DNA of 34,345 bases. It comes from Desulfuromusa sp. GTDB taxonomy: Bacteria; Desulfobacterota; Desulfuromonadia; Desulfuromonadales; Geopsychrobacteraceae. Of the stretch, positions 1 through 8,300 are shown piece by piece; position 1 is the first letter of the stretch, and each line of letters starts with the position of its first letter. The notes under the pieces were generated by a model that saw only the letters and a list, made by a program, of their open reading frames with translations, had not been told where the DNA came from and did no database searches. Location of the stretch: contig JADGDX010000027.1 in the NCBI GenBank assembly GCA_016744675.1, positions 1 to 34,345 of the forward strand. The letters run 5' to 3'. The translations under genes and the position numbers were made by a program.

Positions 1-13
1 AATTTTACAGCCT

Positions 14-77
14 AAAGTTTCAATCATAAACTTTCGAGATTTTCTGTCAGAGCCACGAAGCGGCTTCTGTCTTTTAT
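14..77. other. Two hairpins upstream of the TRAP binding-protein gene
   Basis: AAAGTTT at 14-20 pairs with AAACTTT at 28-34. A second stem, AGCC at 51-54 with GGCT at 62-65 (extendable with one bulge to CAG/CTG), is followed by a T-rich run at about 69-77. The second could be the terminator of a gene left of the window. No convincing promoter was recognised in the 122 bp before the first gene, although one probably lies here. Confidence 0.3.
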
Positions 78-122
78 TGTTGCATCATTATGTTGTTAAC
101 CCACATCAAGGAGAACAGAAAA

Positions 123-1085
123 ATGAAACAAGTTGTTAAAGTTCTGTCGCTACTTATCGTAGCAACCATCGCTTTCAGTGTCCCGGCATTTGCAAAAAAA
201 GACCGTATTGTTTTCGGTGGTGGCCCAGCTGGTGGTACCTTCCAAACGGTTGCCAACGCAATCCAAGTCTATGCTCCAGTTAAGGCAATTGATTCAATCA
301 ATGTAAAAGCACAATCTTCTGCAGGATCAGTAGAGAACCTCCGCAAAGTCAACTCCGGGAAGATGGACTTTGCAACTGTTTACTCTGGTCACGTTTACCT
401 TGGTGCCAATGGCATGATGAAAAATGATGCCAAAAAATACACCGATGTGCGTGCAGTATCCTTTCTCTACGGTGCCCCTGCTCAATTGGTTGTTAAAAAA
501 GACTCCGGCATTAAGTCAGTTAAAGATCTAGTCGGCAAAAAAGTTGGTGTTGGTAACGCCGGTTCAGGTGCCTTCGCTAACTGCGAGTTGTTCTTCAGCC
601 ACATGGGTGTTTGGGATAAAATTGAGCGTAACGCCATGGGTTACAACGATGCTGCTGCTGCTTTCGGCAACAATCAACTTGACGCCTTCTGGCTCTTTAC
701 TGCCTTCCCTTCAGGTGCTGTTATCATGGCTGCCCAAACCAACGACATCGCTATGATCGACCTCGGTGCTGATGCAGAAGCTTCAGGATTCTTTGCAAAA
801 TATCCTTACTTCGGAAAACTTGCTGTTCCTGCCGGCACCTACAAAGGTGTTGACACTGACACACCTGCATTCCAAGACTCAGCTCTTTGGGTTGCCAACA
901 AAGACGTTTCCGATGATGTTGTTTACAAGCTTCTCTCTGCAATCTACACCCCTGAAGGCCTAGCTCACATGGTAGCTCAAAAGAAAACCTTCAAGGCCAT
1001 GTCAGTCGCTAAAGGTGCTGATGGCATCGTCACCCCAATGCACCCAGGCGCAATCAAGTTCTGGAAAGAAAAAGGCGTTCTCTAA
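123..1085 (+). CDS. TAXI-family TRAP transporter solute-binding protein
   Basis: This is the periplasmic substrate-capture subunit of a TRAP transporter, which delivers a small, probably anionic ligand to a membrane permease driven by an ion gradient. The 320-residue protein starts with a clean signal peptide (Lys near the N-terminus, hydrophobic core, cleavage after PAFA at about residue 24). The mature N-terminus carries the TAXI-type segment GGGPAGGTFQ and the pattern SAGSVENLRKVNSGKMDFA, typical of the NMT1/TAXI fold. I chose ATG 123 rather than an in-frame ATG at 90 because an AAGGAG ribosome binding site lies at about 109-114 and the signal peptide begins there. The next gene encodes the cognate fused permease, separated by a strong hairpin terminator, which would allow excess binding protein to be made. 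The ligand cannot be read from the sequence; known TAXI ligands include glutamate and alpha-ketoglutarate. Confidence 0.93.
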   Translation: MKQVVKVLSLLIVATIAFSVPAFAKKDRIVFGGGPAGGTFQTVANAIQVYAPVKAIDSINVKAQSSAGSVENLRKVNSGKMDFATVYSGHVYLGANGMMKNDAKKYTDVRAVSFLYGAPAQLVVKKDSGIKSVKDLVGKKVGVGNAGSGAFANCELFFSHMGVWDKIERNAMGYNDAAAAFGNNQLDAFWLFTAFPSGAVIMAAQTNDIAMIDLGADAEASGFFAKYPYFGKLAVPAGTYKGVDTDTPAFQDSALWVANKDVSDDVVYKLLSAIYTPEGLAHMVAQKKTFKAMSVAKGADGIVTPMHPGAIKFWKEKGVL

Positions 1086-1110
1086 GCCATTCTCTTGACT
1101 TGTCGTTCAT

Positions 1111-1147
1111 TCGGGGCAGGGCAAAATGCTCTGCCCCGATATTTTTG
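1111..1147 (+). terminator. Intrinsic terminator or attenuator after the binding-protein gene
   Basis: A 12-bp stem (TCGGGGCAGGGC at 1111-1122 with GCTCTGCCCCGA at 1128-1139, one G-U pair, 5-nt loop) is followed by TATTTTT. It sits 25 bp after the stop codon and before the permease gene, so it probably lowers permease expression relative to the binding protein. Confidence 0.85.
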
Positions 1148-1154
1148 TCAACTT

Positions 1155-1219
1155 GGGAGTAAGAAATAGTGAACAATCCACAAAGCTAATAGCTAATTTG
1201 TTCACTATTCCATGCTCCC
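1155..1219. other. Long nested inverted repeat upstream of the TRAP permease gene
   Basis: AATAGTGAACAA (1165-1176) is perfectly complementary to TTGTTCACTATT (1198-1209). Outer arms GGGAG (1155-1159) and CTCCC (1215-1219) extend the structure, and the loop holds a small AGCT...AGCT stem. There is no T-run after it, so it is not a standard terminator. It could be an operator, a messenger-stabilising structure or a small repeat. Confidence 0.6.
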
Positions 1220-1260
1220 CAGCAAGAAACATCACTCATCAATGAAAACAGAGGTCTCCC

Positions 1261-2991
1261 GTGTATAATGAACTAAATAAAATTGAGCAGATCTTTTTTG
1301 ATATCTGCGCCATTTTCCTACTGTTATTTTACTCCTATGCGGCAGTGATTTCTCCTGCATCAACCCAGTTTCACCGAGGTATTTACGTCATTATCACCTA
1401 CATCCTTGTCTTCCTCTTGTACAAATGCAAATCAACGTTGATGCGGGTTGTTGACTACCTATTGATCGCCGTTTCGGTCGTAACAATAGCGTATTGGATG
1501 TTTAATTTCGAAGCGATCAACTACCGAACTGGTGCGGAAACAACACTGGACATGGTCATGGCCGTTGCTGGTGTATTGATTAGTATTGAGCTAGCACGAC
1601 GTGTCGTTGGTAGTGTTTTTGTTATTATCGGAGTCGCAATGCTAGCCTATGGCGTTTTCGGTGACTCTATGCCTGATCTTATTTCGCATGCAGGAGCAAC
1701 CTTCCCTGAACTTTGCGTCTCAATATTTTATAAGAGTGACGGCATCTTCGGCATTATGGCAAATGTCTTAGCGACCTATATTATCCTCTTTGTTTTGTTC
1801 GGTGCGTATTTGGAAAAATGTGGAGCGCAGAAGTTTTTTATCGACTTCCCTCTCGCTGCTGTCGGTCATAAAATCGGTGGGCCAGGAAAAGTTGCCGTTA
1901 TTGCCTCCGGCCTTTTCGGGTCTATCTCAGGTAGTGCTATTGCAAATGTCGTTTCAACCGGTGCCTTTACCATCCCAATGATGAAAAAGGCGGGCTTCAA
2001 GCCACACGTCGCTGGCGGCATTGAGCCAGCAGCTTCGATAGGTGGGATGTTCATGCCACCTATCATGGGCGCCGGCGGTTTTATCATGGCCGAGCTAACG
2101 GGTCTTCCTTATTCGAGGATTATGCTCGTTGCACTCTTCCCCGCATTTATGTATTTCTTTAGTGTTTTCGTCATGGTTCACTATGTCGCAAAAAAAGATA
2201 ATGTTGTTGGCGAAAAGTCTGAACATAGTGCGATGGAAATATTTAAGAAAGAATGGTTTTACACAATTCCCTTGGTCACAATTACAATCTTTATGCTCTA
2301 TGGCTATTCCCCTGGATACTCTGCAATCCTTGGTCTGATCTCCTGTATTGCCATTTCATGGGTGAGAAAAGATACACGCATTGGACCAAAACAATTTCTT
2401 GAAGCAGCACGCAACGGAACTGAAAGCAGTCTTAAAATCGGAGCAACCGTCGGAGTTATTGGTATCATCATCGGCGTTTTGACTTACAGCGGGCTGGTCC
2501 TCACTTTTGCTGATATTGTTATCAATCTTGCTGGTGGCTCGCTTGTCATGACAATCTTGCTTATTGCTTTAGCATCACTTGTCCTCGGAATGGGAGTTCC
2601 TGTCACCGCCGCCTATTTAATCACCGCTGTTGTTGCAGTTCCCGCCTTGACACACCTTGGTGTCAACGAGCTGGCTTCACATATGATCGTTTACTGGCTG
2701 TCGCAAGATTCCAACATTACACCACCTGTCTGTATTGCGGCATTTGCTGGAGCAACGATTGCCGGGGCCAACATGTGGAAAACAGCTTTTTCTGCCTTCA
2801 AATTTGCTAAGTTTCTTTACCTCGGGCCGCTCTTGTTTGGATTTGTTCCTGGCTTTTCTCTCACTGGTTCATCAACAGACATCATCAAGGCCTTTGTCTT
2901 TATCCTCATAGGTACTTGGATCTATTCTTATATGCTCAGCGGTATCTGGTTAAACACTTGGTTTGGAATGGGCAAAGACAAAGCCGCATAA
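1261..2991 (+). CDS. TRAP transporter permease, fused small and large subunits (DctQM-type, TAXI)
   Basis: This integral inner-membrane permease imports the ligand captured by the upstream binding protein, normally coupled to sodium or proton symport. At 576 residues it matches the fused small-plus-large (QM) form usual for TAXI systems. Many hydrophobic segments are visible: roughly four in the first 130 residues (Q part), then the M part with its Gly-rich conserved core (GLFGSISGSAIANVVSTG, EPAASIGGMFMPPIMGAG and GMGVPVTAAYLI). The start codon is GTG at 1261, preceded by an AGAGGT ribosome binding site at about 1250-1255; no better start exists nearby. The gene ends just before a strong terminator. 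It lies 175 bp downstream of the binding-protein gene, with a terminator and a long inverted repeat between, so it may be expressed partly by readthrough and partly from its own promoter. Confidence 0.93.
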   Translation: MYNELNKIEQIFFDICAIFLLLFYSYAAVISPASTQFHRGIYVIITYILVFLLYKCKSTLMRVVDYLLIAVSVVTIAYWMFNFEAINYRTGAETTLDMVMAVAGVLISIELARRVVGSVFVIIGVAMLAYGVFGDSMPDLISHAGATFPELCVSIFYKSDGIFGIMANVLATYIILFVLFGAYLEKCGAQKFFIDFPLAAVGHKIGGPGKVAVIASGLFGSISGSAIANVVSTGAFTIPMMKKAGFKPHVAGGIEPAASIGGMFMPPIMGAGGFIMAELTGLPYSRIMLVALFPAFMYFFSVFVMVHYVAKKDNVVGEKSEHSAMEIFKKEWFYTIPLVTITIFMLYGYSPGYSAILGLISCIAISWVRKDTRIGPKQFLEAARNGTESSLKIGATVGVIGIIIGVLTYSGLVLTFADIVINLAGGSLVMTILLIALASLVLGMGVPVTAAYLITAVVAVPALTHLGVNELASHMIVYWLSQDSNITPPVCIAAFAGATIAGANMWKTAFSAFKFAKFLYLGPLLFGFVPGFSLTGSSTDIIKAFVFILIGTWIYSYMLSGIWLNTWFGMGKDKAA

Positions 2992-3012
2992 TATTATTAT
3001 ACTAAGAACAAC

Positions 3013-3048
3013 AAAAAGACCTCTCAGCTTTCTGAGGGGTCTTTTTTT
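3013..3048. terminator. Strong intrinsic terminator after the TRAP operon
   Basis: The stem AAAAAGACC.CTCAG pairs with CTGAG.GGTCTTTTT around a short loop, giving an A-run on one side and a run of seven T on the other. It should terminate transcription in the plus direction and could also act on the minus strand. Confidence 0.9.
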
Positions 3049-3094
3049 GATTATATTGCGGCCCATCTTTCAACAACCTCCTCCTGCAAGAGTA

Positions 3095-3103
3095 TGTTAC
3101 AAT
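3095..3103 (+). promoter_or_regulatory. Candidate extended -10 promoter for the small lipoprotein gene
   Basis: TGTTACAAT fits the extended -10 pattern TGnTATAAT with one mismatch, about 37 bp before the start codon. No good -35 is visible, which is common for extended -10 promoters. The preceding terminator at 3013-3048 isolates the gene from the TRAP operon and implies a promoter here. Confidence 0.4.
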
Positions 3104-3139
3104 TCAGTCACTTTTGATTAACATGGGAATGGGGATACT

Positions 3140-3559
3140 ATGAGACAGCAATTTTTTAATGGGATTTTTATTCCATCTCAACTGGGTAAGCAAAAGACCA
3201 AATATTTTTTTCTTCTCGCAGCATTCCTGCTGCTTCTCTTTGTCGGATCTCTTCTGGGTTGCGCTAACCACAAAGCTCAGACTCAACAGCTATTGTCAAA
3301 AGACTACCAAAGCCTATCTGATGACAATCTAACTCTCTATTATTATCAACTAGAAGATCAAATTGAGATTGTAGAACAAAAGAAAAGCCATACTTCCATC
3401 AGTCTAGGGCTTGGCTTGGGGAGTTTCGGCCGTCACAGTAGAGGGAGTGGAGGGGTCGGGATCACAACAGGTGAAAGCAAAAAGGGAGTTGCTTCCGAGC
3501 TGAGAAATCGCCGCAATGAAGTTAAGTTAGAACTGCGCCATCGCGGGATTACCCCATAG
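3140..3559 (+). CDS. Small Gly-rich lipoprotein of unknown function
   Basis: I do not recognise the 139-residue product. A hydrophobic stretch at residues 23-38 ends in the lipobox LLGC, with the lipidation cysteine at residue 41. The leader is longer than usual, so translation might begin at a later alternative codon, although the only ATG is at 3140, with GGGGAT just upstream. After the cysteine comes a polar helical segment (residues 45-80), then a Gly/Ser/Arg-rich stretch at about 85-112 and a charged C-terminus rich in Arg and Glu. It is predicted to be membrane-anchored. It has its own candidate promoter and is convergent with the acyltransferase gene, the two stop codons being only 6 bp apart. 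Confidence 0.7.
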   Translation: MRQQFFNGIFIPSQLGKQKTKYFFLLAAFLLLLFVGSLLGCANHKAQTQQLLSKDYQSLSDDNLTLYYYQLEDQIEIVEQKKSHTSISLGLGLGSFGRHSRGSGGVGITTGESKKGVASELRNRRNEVKLELRHRGITP

Positions 3560-3574
3560 GTCTTTTTAGAGACC
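3559..3574. terminator. Weak hairpin at the convergent gene ends
   Basis: GGTCT at 3559-3563 pairs with AGACC at 3570-3574 around a 6-base loop, spanning the convergent stop codons. Neither side has a proper T-run, so terminator function is uncertain. Confidence 0.25.
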
Positions 3575-4444
3575 ATCTTCGGTCAAGACGATTGGTGCTT
3601 CGAGATAACTCTTGATTGTCCCAAGAAACTCAGAGGCATCCGCTCCGTCAAGAACGCGATGATCCGCAGAAAGAGTCAGACGCATCATCAGCGCAACGTT
3701 TGGCCCTCCTTGATTGTCAACGACAAATTCGCCCTTCACGGCACCGACAGAAAGAACAGCCGCTTGCGGTGGCGTTATAATTGCCCCGAAAGATTCAACG
3801 CCAAACATACCCATATTTGTTATAGTGAAAGTCCCACCGCTCGTCTCATCTTCAGTCAATGAATTTCCACTTGCTGCCTTTTCTGCCAACATCTTCGATT
3901 CCGTACTAATTTGACGCAGAGTCAGGTGAGGACAATTGTGCAAGACGGGATAATACAACCCTCGGTCTGTTGCAGTTGCCATCGCAATATTGACTTCAGA
4001 AAGCTCGACTCCCTGCTCTCCGTTCCAAGTTGCATTAACCCATGGATGTTCAACCAAAGCTCGCGCAGTCGCGGCAATTATAAAATCATTAATTGTCACA
4101 TCAAGTTCACGATACAAGCGCACGACATCGGTCATATCTACAGCAATCGTCACATATACATGAGGAATTGTTTGCCAGGCTTTTTCCATTTTACGTGCAA
4201 GAAGGCGGCGTATTTTAATCGATTTTTCGCGTTCAGGATGATGATCGGAAGATACCTTTTGAGAGTATAGAGAGTTCCCATTGCCACTGGCGTTCTGGCA
4301 CTCCTCTCTATCGCCAACAATACTTTTTCTTTTCGAACTACTGTCATTCAAAGGCTCAAGATTGATCCCAAGCTCTGTCGCCAAATTTTGTGCAGCAGGT
4401 GACACGTCGAATTGGTTAACATCATTATTATTTGATTCCGTCAT
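3566..4444 (-). CDS. 2-oxoacid dehydrogenase-type acyltransferase (E2 catalytic domain) without lipoyl domain
   Basis: The product resembles the catalytic domain of E2 subunits of 2-oxoacid dehydrogenase complexes, which transfer an acyl group between dihydrolipoamide and CoA. The 292-residue protein has the chloramphenicol-acetyltransferase-like fold signature: IRRLLARKMEKAW at residues 78-90 and the active-site motif DHRVLDG at 261-267 with catalytic His262. Normal E2s are about 400-550 residues and begin with one or more lipoyl domains. Here there is none, and residues 10-32 show only the first part of a peripheral subunit-binding domain (VSPAAQNLATELG), without the usual GTGPGGR segment. 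The start is ATG 4444, with GAGGAG in the 31-bp gap after the radical SAM gene, so the two are probably cotranscribed. No E1 or E3 gene is nearby. It may use a lipoyl protein made elsewhere or have taken on another acyl transfer; the latter is inference. Confidence 0.85.
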   Translation of the reverse strand: MTESNNNDVNQFDVSPAAQNLATELGINLEPLNDSSSKRKSIVGDREECQNASGNGNSLYSQKVSSDHHPEREKSIKIRRLLARKMEKAWQTIPHVYVTIAVDMTDVVRLYRELDVTINDFIIAATARALVEHPWVNATWNGEQGVELSEVNIAMATATDRGLYYPVLHNCPHLTLRQISTESKMLAEKAASGNSLTEDETSGGTFTITNMGMFGVESFGAIITPPQAAVLSVGAVKGEFVVDNQGGPNVALMMRLTLSADHRVLDGADASEFLGTIKSYLEAPIVLTEDGL

Positions 4445-4475
4445 ACCTTATCTCCTCTTTTTAATGATCAACGTA

Positions 4476-6197
4476 TCAACAACAGTTAACCGTTTCATTG
4501 CACACCCCACAACGTCGACAGCCTGGCATGCAGGGAGGCGTTGATTTTTCCTGCTGAGCGCGCAGATATTCTTGCCACAAATAGTGTCGTTCAACCCCTA
4601 TATCAATAATTTCCCAAGGGAACCTTTCATCCTCACCCCGTTCACGTGTCACATAAAAGTCTAACGACAGATCAGATTTTCTACATAATTGCTTCAAGTT
4701 TTGACCAGCGGCGAGTGCAGGAAGCATCTTCCCAATACGTCGATCGCCACGAGATAAAAAAGTTTGTAAAGTAGCTGCACGGAGCGATTCATGGTTCATT
4801 CGTGTATTAGGGATACGTGATATAGCTGATTGGAGATAACGTATTTTCTTCTTAAGTGTTTTTTCCTGCTCCATTCCTCCCCACTGAAGAGGAGTGAAGG
4901 GCTTGGGGATAAAAGGATTAACGCTCAAAGTGAGATGTCCAAGTTGTCCCCGTTTGCGACCAGCCTCACGCCAGATCATTGCTATTTTCTCTGTCAAAGT
5001 AATGATAGCATCAATGTCGTTCTGCTGTTCTTCAGGAAATCCGATAATAAAATAGAGCTTAAGGTTTTTAATTCCACCGTCAGCCAAGAGCTTAACCGAT
5101 TCAAGAATCCGTTCTTCATCGATCCCCTTATTGATATAGTTACGCATCCGCTGACTCCCAGCTTCGGGAGCAATTGCGACAGACTTATGCCCAGCCTTAT
5201 GTAAATTGTCAACTTCTTCAGCAGTTAATGCATCAAGTCGAAGACTTGACATCGAAATCTGACCATTCTTTTCTATTATGCCCTGCTGTAACGCTTTAAT
5301 CTCAGAATAATCAGCAACAGCAGCAGCGACTAAGCCAATCCGGTTGCGATGACAAAGACCAGCATCAACCTGATCTAAAAGGTTATCCAAACTGCGTTCA
5401 CGCGGAGGAAGGTAAACAAATCCAGCAGCACAAAACCTACAGCCGCGCGAGCAGCCGCGTGAAACTTCTGTTAATGCCATATTGCCGAACTCTGTCTCTT
5501 CGGCCTGAATAAAGCTACGGCTAGCAGATTGGTCCAAGTCATTTAAATATTGCCTGATAACACGTGTTGGAGCAGACTCATCATTCTTAACAGAAAGCAC
5601 TCCACCACTTTCAGCGTAATCAGGCTGATAAAGACTTGGTACGTAAATCCCAGCAATTTTGGCTAAATTTCGAAGATGTTCTTTACGCCCAACATCCGTC
5701 CCGATAAGACACGTCATCAATGCAGGAAGAATCGGCTCTGCTTCCCCAACAGCGACCAAATCGACAATATCAGCTAAAGGTTCTGGATTGATAAAAGCAC
5801 AAACCCCTCCCAACAAAACCAGCGGGAAAGATTCGTCACGATCAGACGAGTAAAAAGGAATATTTGATAAGCCAAAAATACGTGGAAGATTAAGGTAATC
5901 ATTTTCGAATGATACTGAAAAAGCAATCAGATCAAAGTCACTGAGTCGGTGTCCTGATTCCAGAGAAACGAGTTGGTTTTCATCAGCCTCAGGAAGAAAA
6001 AAACGTTCGCACAAACAATCATCACGCTGATTTAATAAATGATACACGGTCAAAAAACCAAGATTACTCATCCCCTGGAAGTAAGTATTGGGATAAACCA
6101 GAGCAATCCGGTATCGACCTTCATTCCAACGATGACGACTGGTTCCGTATTCCTGGTCTAACCTAAGTTTTTTTGGTTGAAATTGTTTTTTAGACAT
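4476..6197 (-). CDS. B12-binding-type radical SAM protein (TIGR03960-like)
   Basis: This is a predicted radical S-adenosylmethionine enzyme with an N-terminal cobalamin-binding-like domain, similar to the uncharacterised TIGR03960 group. With the ATG at 6197 the protein has 573 residues. A Rossmann-like region (residues about 25-165, including RIALVYPNTYFQGMSNLGF) precedes the radical SAM core, whose cluster-binding motif CSRGCRFC has Cys249, Cys253 and Cys256. The C-terminus carries a second cysteine group (CMPGCRRCGVC), possibly a further Fe-S cluster. A longer version starting with TTG at 6215 is possible, but ATG 6197 gives the natural MSKKQF start; neither has a strong ribosome binding site. 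It lies between the acyl-CoA synthetase gene and the lipoyl-less acyltransferase gene on the same strand. The substrate is unknown. Confidence 0.88.
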   Translation of the reverse strand: MSKKQFQPKKLRLDQEYGTSRHRWNEGRYRIALVYPNTYFQGMSNLGFLTVYHLLNQRDDCLCERFFLPEADENQLVSLESGHRLSDFDLIAFSVSFENDYLNLPRIFGLSNIPFYSSDRDESFPLVLLGGVCAFINPEPLADIVDLVAVGEAEPILPALMTCLIGTDVGRKEHLRNLAKIAGIYVPSLYQPDYAESGGVLSVKNDESAPTRVIRQYLNDLDQSASRSFIQAEETEFGNMALTEVSRGCSRGCRFCAAGFVYLPPRERSLDNLLDQVDAGLCHRNRIGLVAAAVADYSEIKALQQGIIEKNGQISMSSLRLDALTAEEVDNLHKAGHKSVAIAPEAGSQRMRNYINKGIDEERILESVKLLADGGIKNLKLYFIIGFPEEQQNDIDAIITLTEKIAMIWREAGRKRGQLGHLTLSVNPFIPKPFTPLQWGGMEQEKTLKKKIRYLQSAISRIPNTRMNHESLRAATLQTFLSRGDRRIGKMLPALAAGQNLKQLCRKSDLSLDFYVTRERGEDERFPWEIIDIGVERHYLWQEYLRAQQEKSTPPCMPGCRRCGVCNETVNCC

Positions 6198-6258
6198 AGT
6201 GACATTTAAACACAACTAAGGACCCAAAGAGTAGCAACTGGGAAGATATCAATGGTGA

Positions 6259-8163
6259 TCACTTAAGTAACTTTGAGATGACTTCTTGATATTTAGTCTC
6301 AATGACATGGCGTTTCTTTTTGAGAGTATTAGTCAATTCTTCACCCATCTTAAATTCTTTGTCTAAAAAATGGATGCTTTGGAGCTTCTCAAAAGGCTTA
6401 AATCCATACTTTGGGTGTAAAAGGCGATTAATTTCTGACTTGACACGGTTAAGACTTTGTTTATCAACCATCAACTTGTCGGTTGAATCAGATCCTTGTT
6501 CAATTTTCCCACTAACAAACTTTCTAAGCTGTTCAAAATCAGGAACTATTAAAGCACCAAGACCCTTTTTATCCTGTCCAACAAGCACTGCATCACTAAC
6601 AAAAGGGAGTTTCGTTATCGCCGATTCAATCCTGCTTGGGTCGATATTCTCTCCGCTGGCTAAAACAATAACTTCCTTTGAACGACCTGTAATGACCAAT
6701 TCCCCAGTCAGCGTAAGTTTACCAAGATCACCCGTCTTAAAAAATCCATCCTCGGTAAAAGCTTTGACATTCTCTTCGTCATTATCATAGTAACCTGGGA
6801 AAACCTGTTCTCCACGAACTTGGATTTCTCCAACCTCTCCAGCTGTCAACACATGACCCATTTCACCAACAATCCTAAGATCGGTGTTTTTCGTCGGAGG
6901 CCCAAGAGTACCAAAGACCTCACAATGAACTGATCTTCCGGCAATTGCAGGAGCGCACTCCGTCATCCCATAGGCATTCACGATCCTTATGCCAATTGCA
7001 TCAATCCACTCATCAAGATATGGGGGCAAACTTCCACCACCACTGATAGCCATTCGTAACCGACCACCAAACTTTTCCTGAACTAACTGTAGTTTCTTTT
7101 TTGCAAAAAGGGCAAAAGGGGTCAACAAAACAAACAAAATAATTGCTTTAATTTTCTGCCAAAAGCTCTTTATTGGTGATTTTCTTTCATATTGTGGCAA
7201 TTGGTTACAGATAACACGGCGCAAATGATTATAACTAGATGATATCTTAACTAAAGTTTTAAATATTCGTGCCTTGCGTTGACTCTGTTTTTCAAGGGTT
7301 TGATTGATTTTAGTATACATGGACTCCCATAGTCTGGGGACAGTCGCAACTAAAGTGGGTTTATAATGCTCAAGGTCCGAAGCAAACGTTTTAACTGAGG
7401 AGTAGACCGTACAGCAACCATTAGAAATAGCGAGATATTCGGCTGCGCGCTCGAAAATATGCCAACTTGGCAAAATTGAGACCCAGCGATCTTCTTCCCG
7501 AAGATCTATCAAATCAGGGAGGATACGTACGTTATACATAATATTACGGTGTGTGAGAATGACCCCCTTCGGAGTACCCGTTGTCCCTGATGTATATATG
7601 AGGGTAAAGGTGTCATCTAGAGTAATTGCATAGCGCTGCGCAAGAAAGTGGTCAATATCCTCAGCATTAATCGACCGATCTTTGAGAATATCGTTGTAAC
7701 TATAAATATTGTCGAACCAACGGTGAGTTTTTTCACCCTCGATAACAAAAATTGCTTTTAGGTTTTTTAACCCTTTGAGCATTTCCTCGTGAGCTTTAAG
7801 TAATTTCTCAGTTTCAATGACAAGAAATTCACATTCTGCATGCTGTAAAATAAATTCCAACTCACGTGTGGGGGTATCACTCCCCCGAGGTATGCTGATT
7901 GCTCCAAGTGAAACAAGGGCAAAATCGGTAACAATCCATCCATAGCGATTATCAGAAAGGAGCATAACCTTGCTCCCTTTACTGATTTTACGCGAGCTAA
8001 AAGCCTTCGCAAGAATCAAAGAATCATCAAATAACTTCTGATAACTGACCTCAAACTCAACATCAGAGGAGCGATAGACAAAAGCAGTTCTTTGGGCATA
8101 CTCAAGACTGCTATTAAGCAGCATGTCATACAAAGTACTTTGTGGAAGAGCGGTATCTGGCAT
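6259..8163 (-). CDS. Long-chain acyl-CoA synthetase (AMP-forming)
   Basis: The enzyme activates a fatty acid to acyl-CoA through an acyl-adenylate. The 634-residue length fits long-chain AMP-forming synthetases. Visible motifs are the ATP/AMP-binding loop YTSGTTGTPKG (residues 190-200), YGMTEC (398-403), TGDLG (477-481) and GRSKEVIVLASGENIDPSRIE beginning near 493. A Lys-rich C-terminal segment probably holds the catalytic lysine. A hydrophobic stretch at about 340-353 could mediate membrane association, as in other long-chain synthetases. ATG 8163 is preceded by AGAAGG at good spacing. It is the first gene of a minus-strand run followed 61 bp later by the radical SAM gene and then the acyltransferase. 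The ftsZ terminator upstream separates it from the division cluster, so it should have its own promoter between 8164 and 8278, but I cannot define one. Confidence 0.93.
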   Translation of the reverse strand: MPDTALPQSTLYDMLLNSSLEYAQRTAFVYRSSDVEFEVSYQKLFDDSLILAKAFSSRKISKGSKVMLLSDNRYGWIVTDFALVSLGAISIPRGSDTPTRELEFILQHAECEFLVIETEKLLKAHEEMLKGLKNLKAIFVIEGEKTHRWFDNIYSYNDILKDRSINAEDIDHFLAQRYAITLDDTFTLIYTSGTTGTPKGVILTHRNIMYNVRILPDLIDLREEDRWVSILPSWHIFERAAEYLAISNGCCTVYSSVKTFASDLEHYKPTLVATVPRLWESMYTKINQTLEKQSQRKARIFKTLVKISSSYNHLRRVICNQLPQYERKSPIKSFWQKIKAIILFVLLTPFALFAKKKLQLVQEKFGGRLRMAISGGGSLPPYLDEWIDAIGIRIVNAYGMTECAPAIAGRSVHCEVFGTLGPPTKNTDLRIVGEMGHVLTAGEVGEIQVRGEQVFPGYYDNDEENVKAFTEDGFFKTGDLGKLTLTGELVITGRSKEVIVLASGENIDPSRIESAITKLPFVSDAVLVGQDKKGLGALIVPDFEQLRKFVSGKIEQGSDSTDKLMVDKQSLNRVKSEINRLLHPKYGFKPFEKLQSIHFLDKEFKMGEELTNTLKKKRHVIETKYQEVISKLLK

Positions 8164-8278
8164 TGAAACGACCTTCTTAAGATTCGATTCTAGTCAATAT
8201 TCTCAGTTTTATAAATGTAACATTCTATTTGATTTACATCGAGTGATTATCCAATAGTCTGCAATGAGACAAAAAAAA

Positions 8279-8297
8279 GGGACCACAATGTGGCCCC
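8279..8297 (-). terminator. Intrinsic terminator of ftsZ and the division cluster
   Basis: Read on the minus strand, GGGGCCACA/TGTGGTCCC forms a hairpin with a single mismatch, followed directly by eight T (A-run at 8271-8278 on the plus strand). It lies about 135 bp after the ftsZ stop. Confidence 0.85.
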
Positions 8298-8300
8298 AGT

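Noticed and set aside
6302-6790. A 162-codon plus-strand frame inside the acyl-CoA synthetase gene
   Set aside because: Antisense to conserved synthetase motifs, with no ribosome binding site or recognisable domain.
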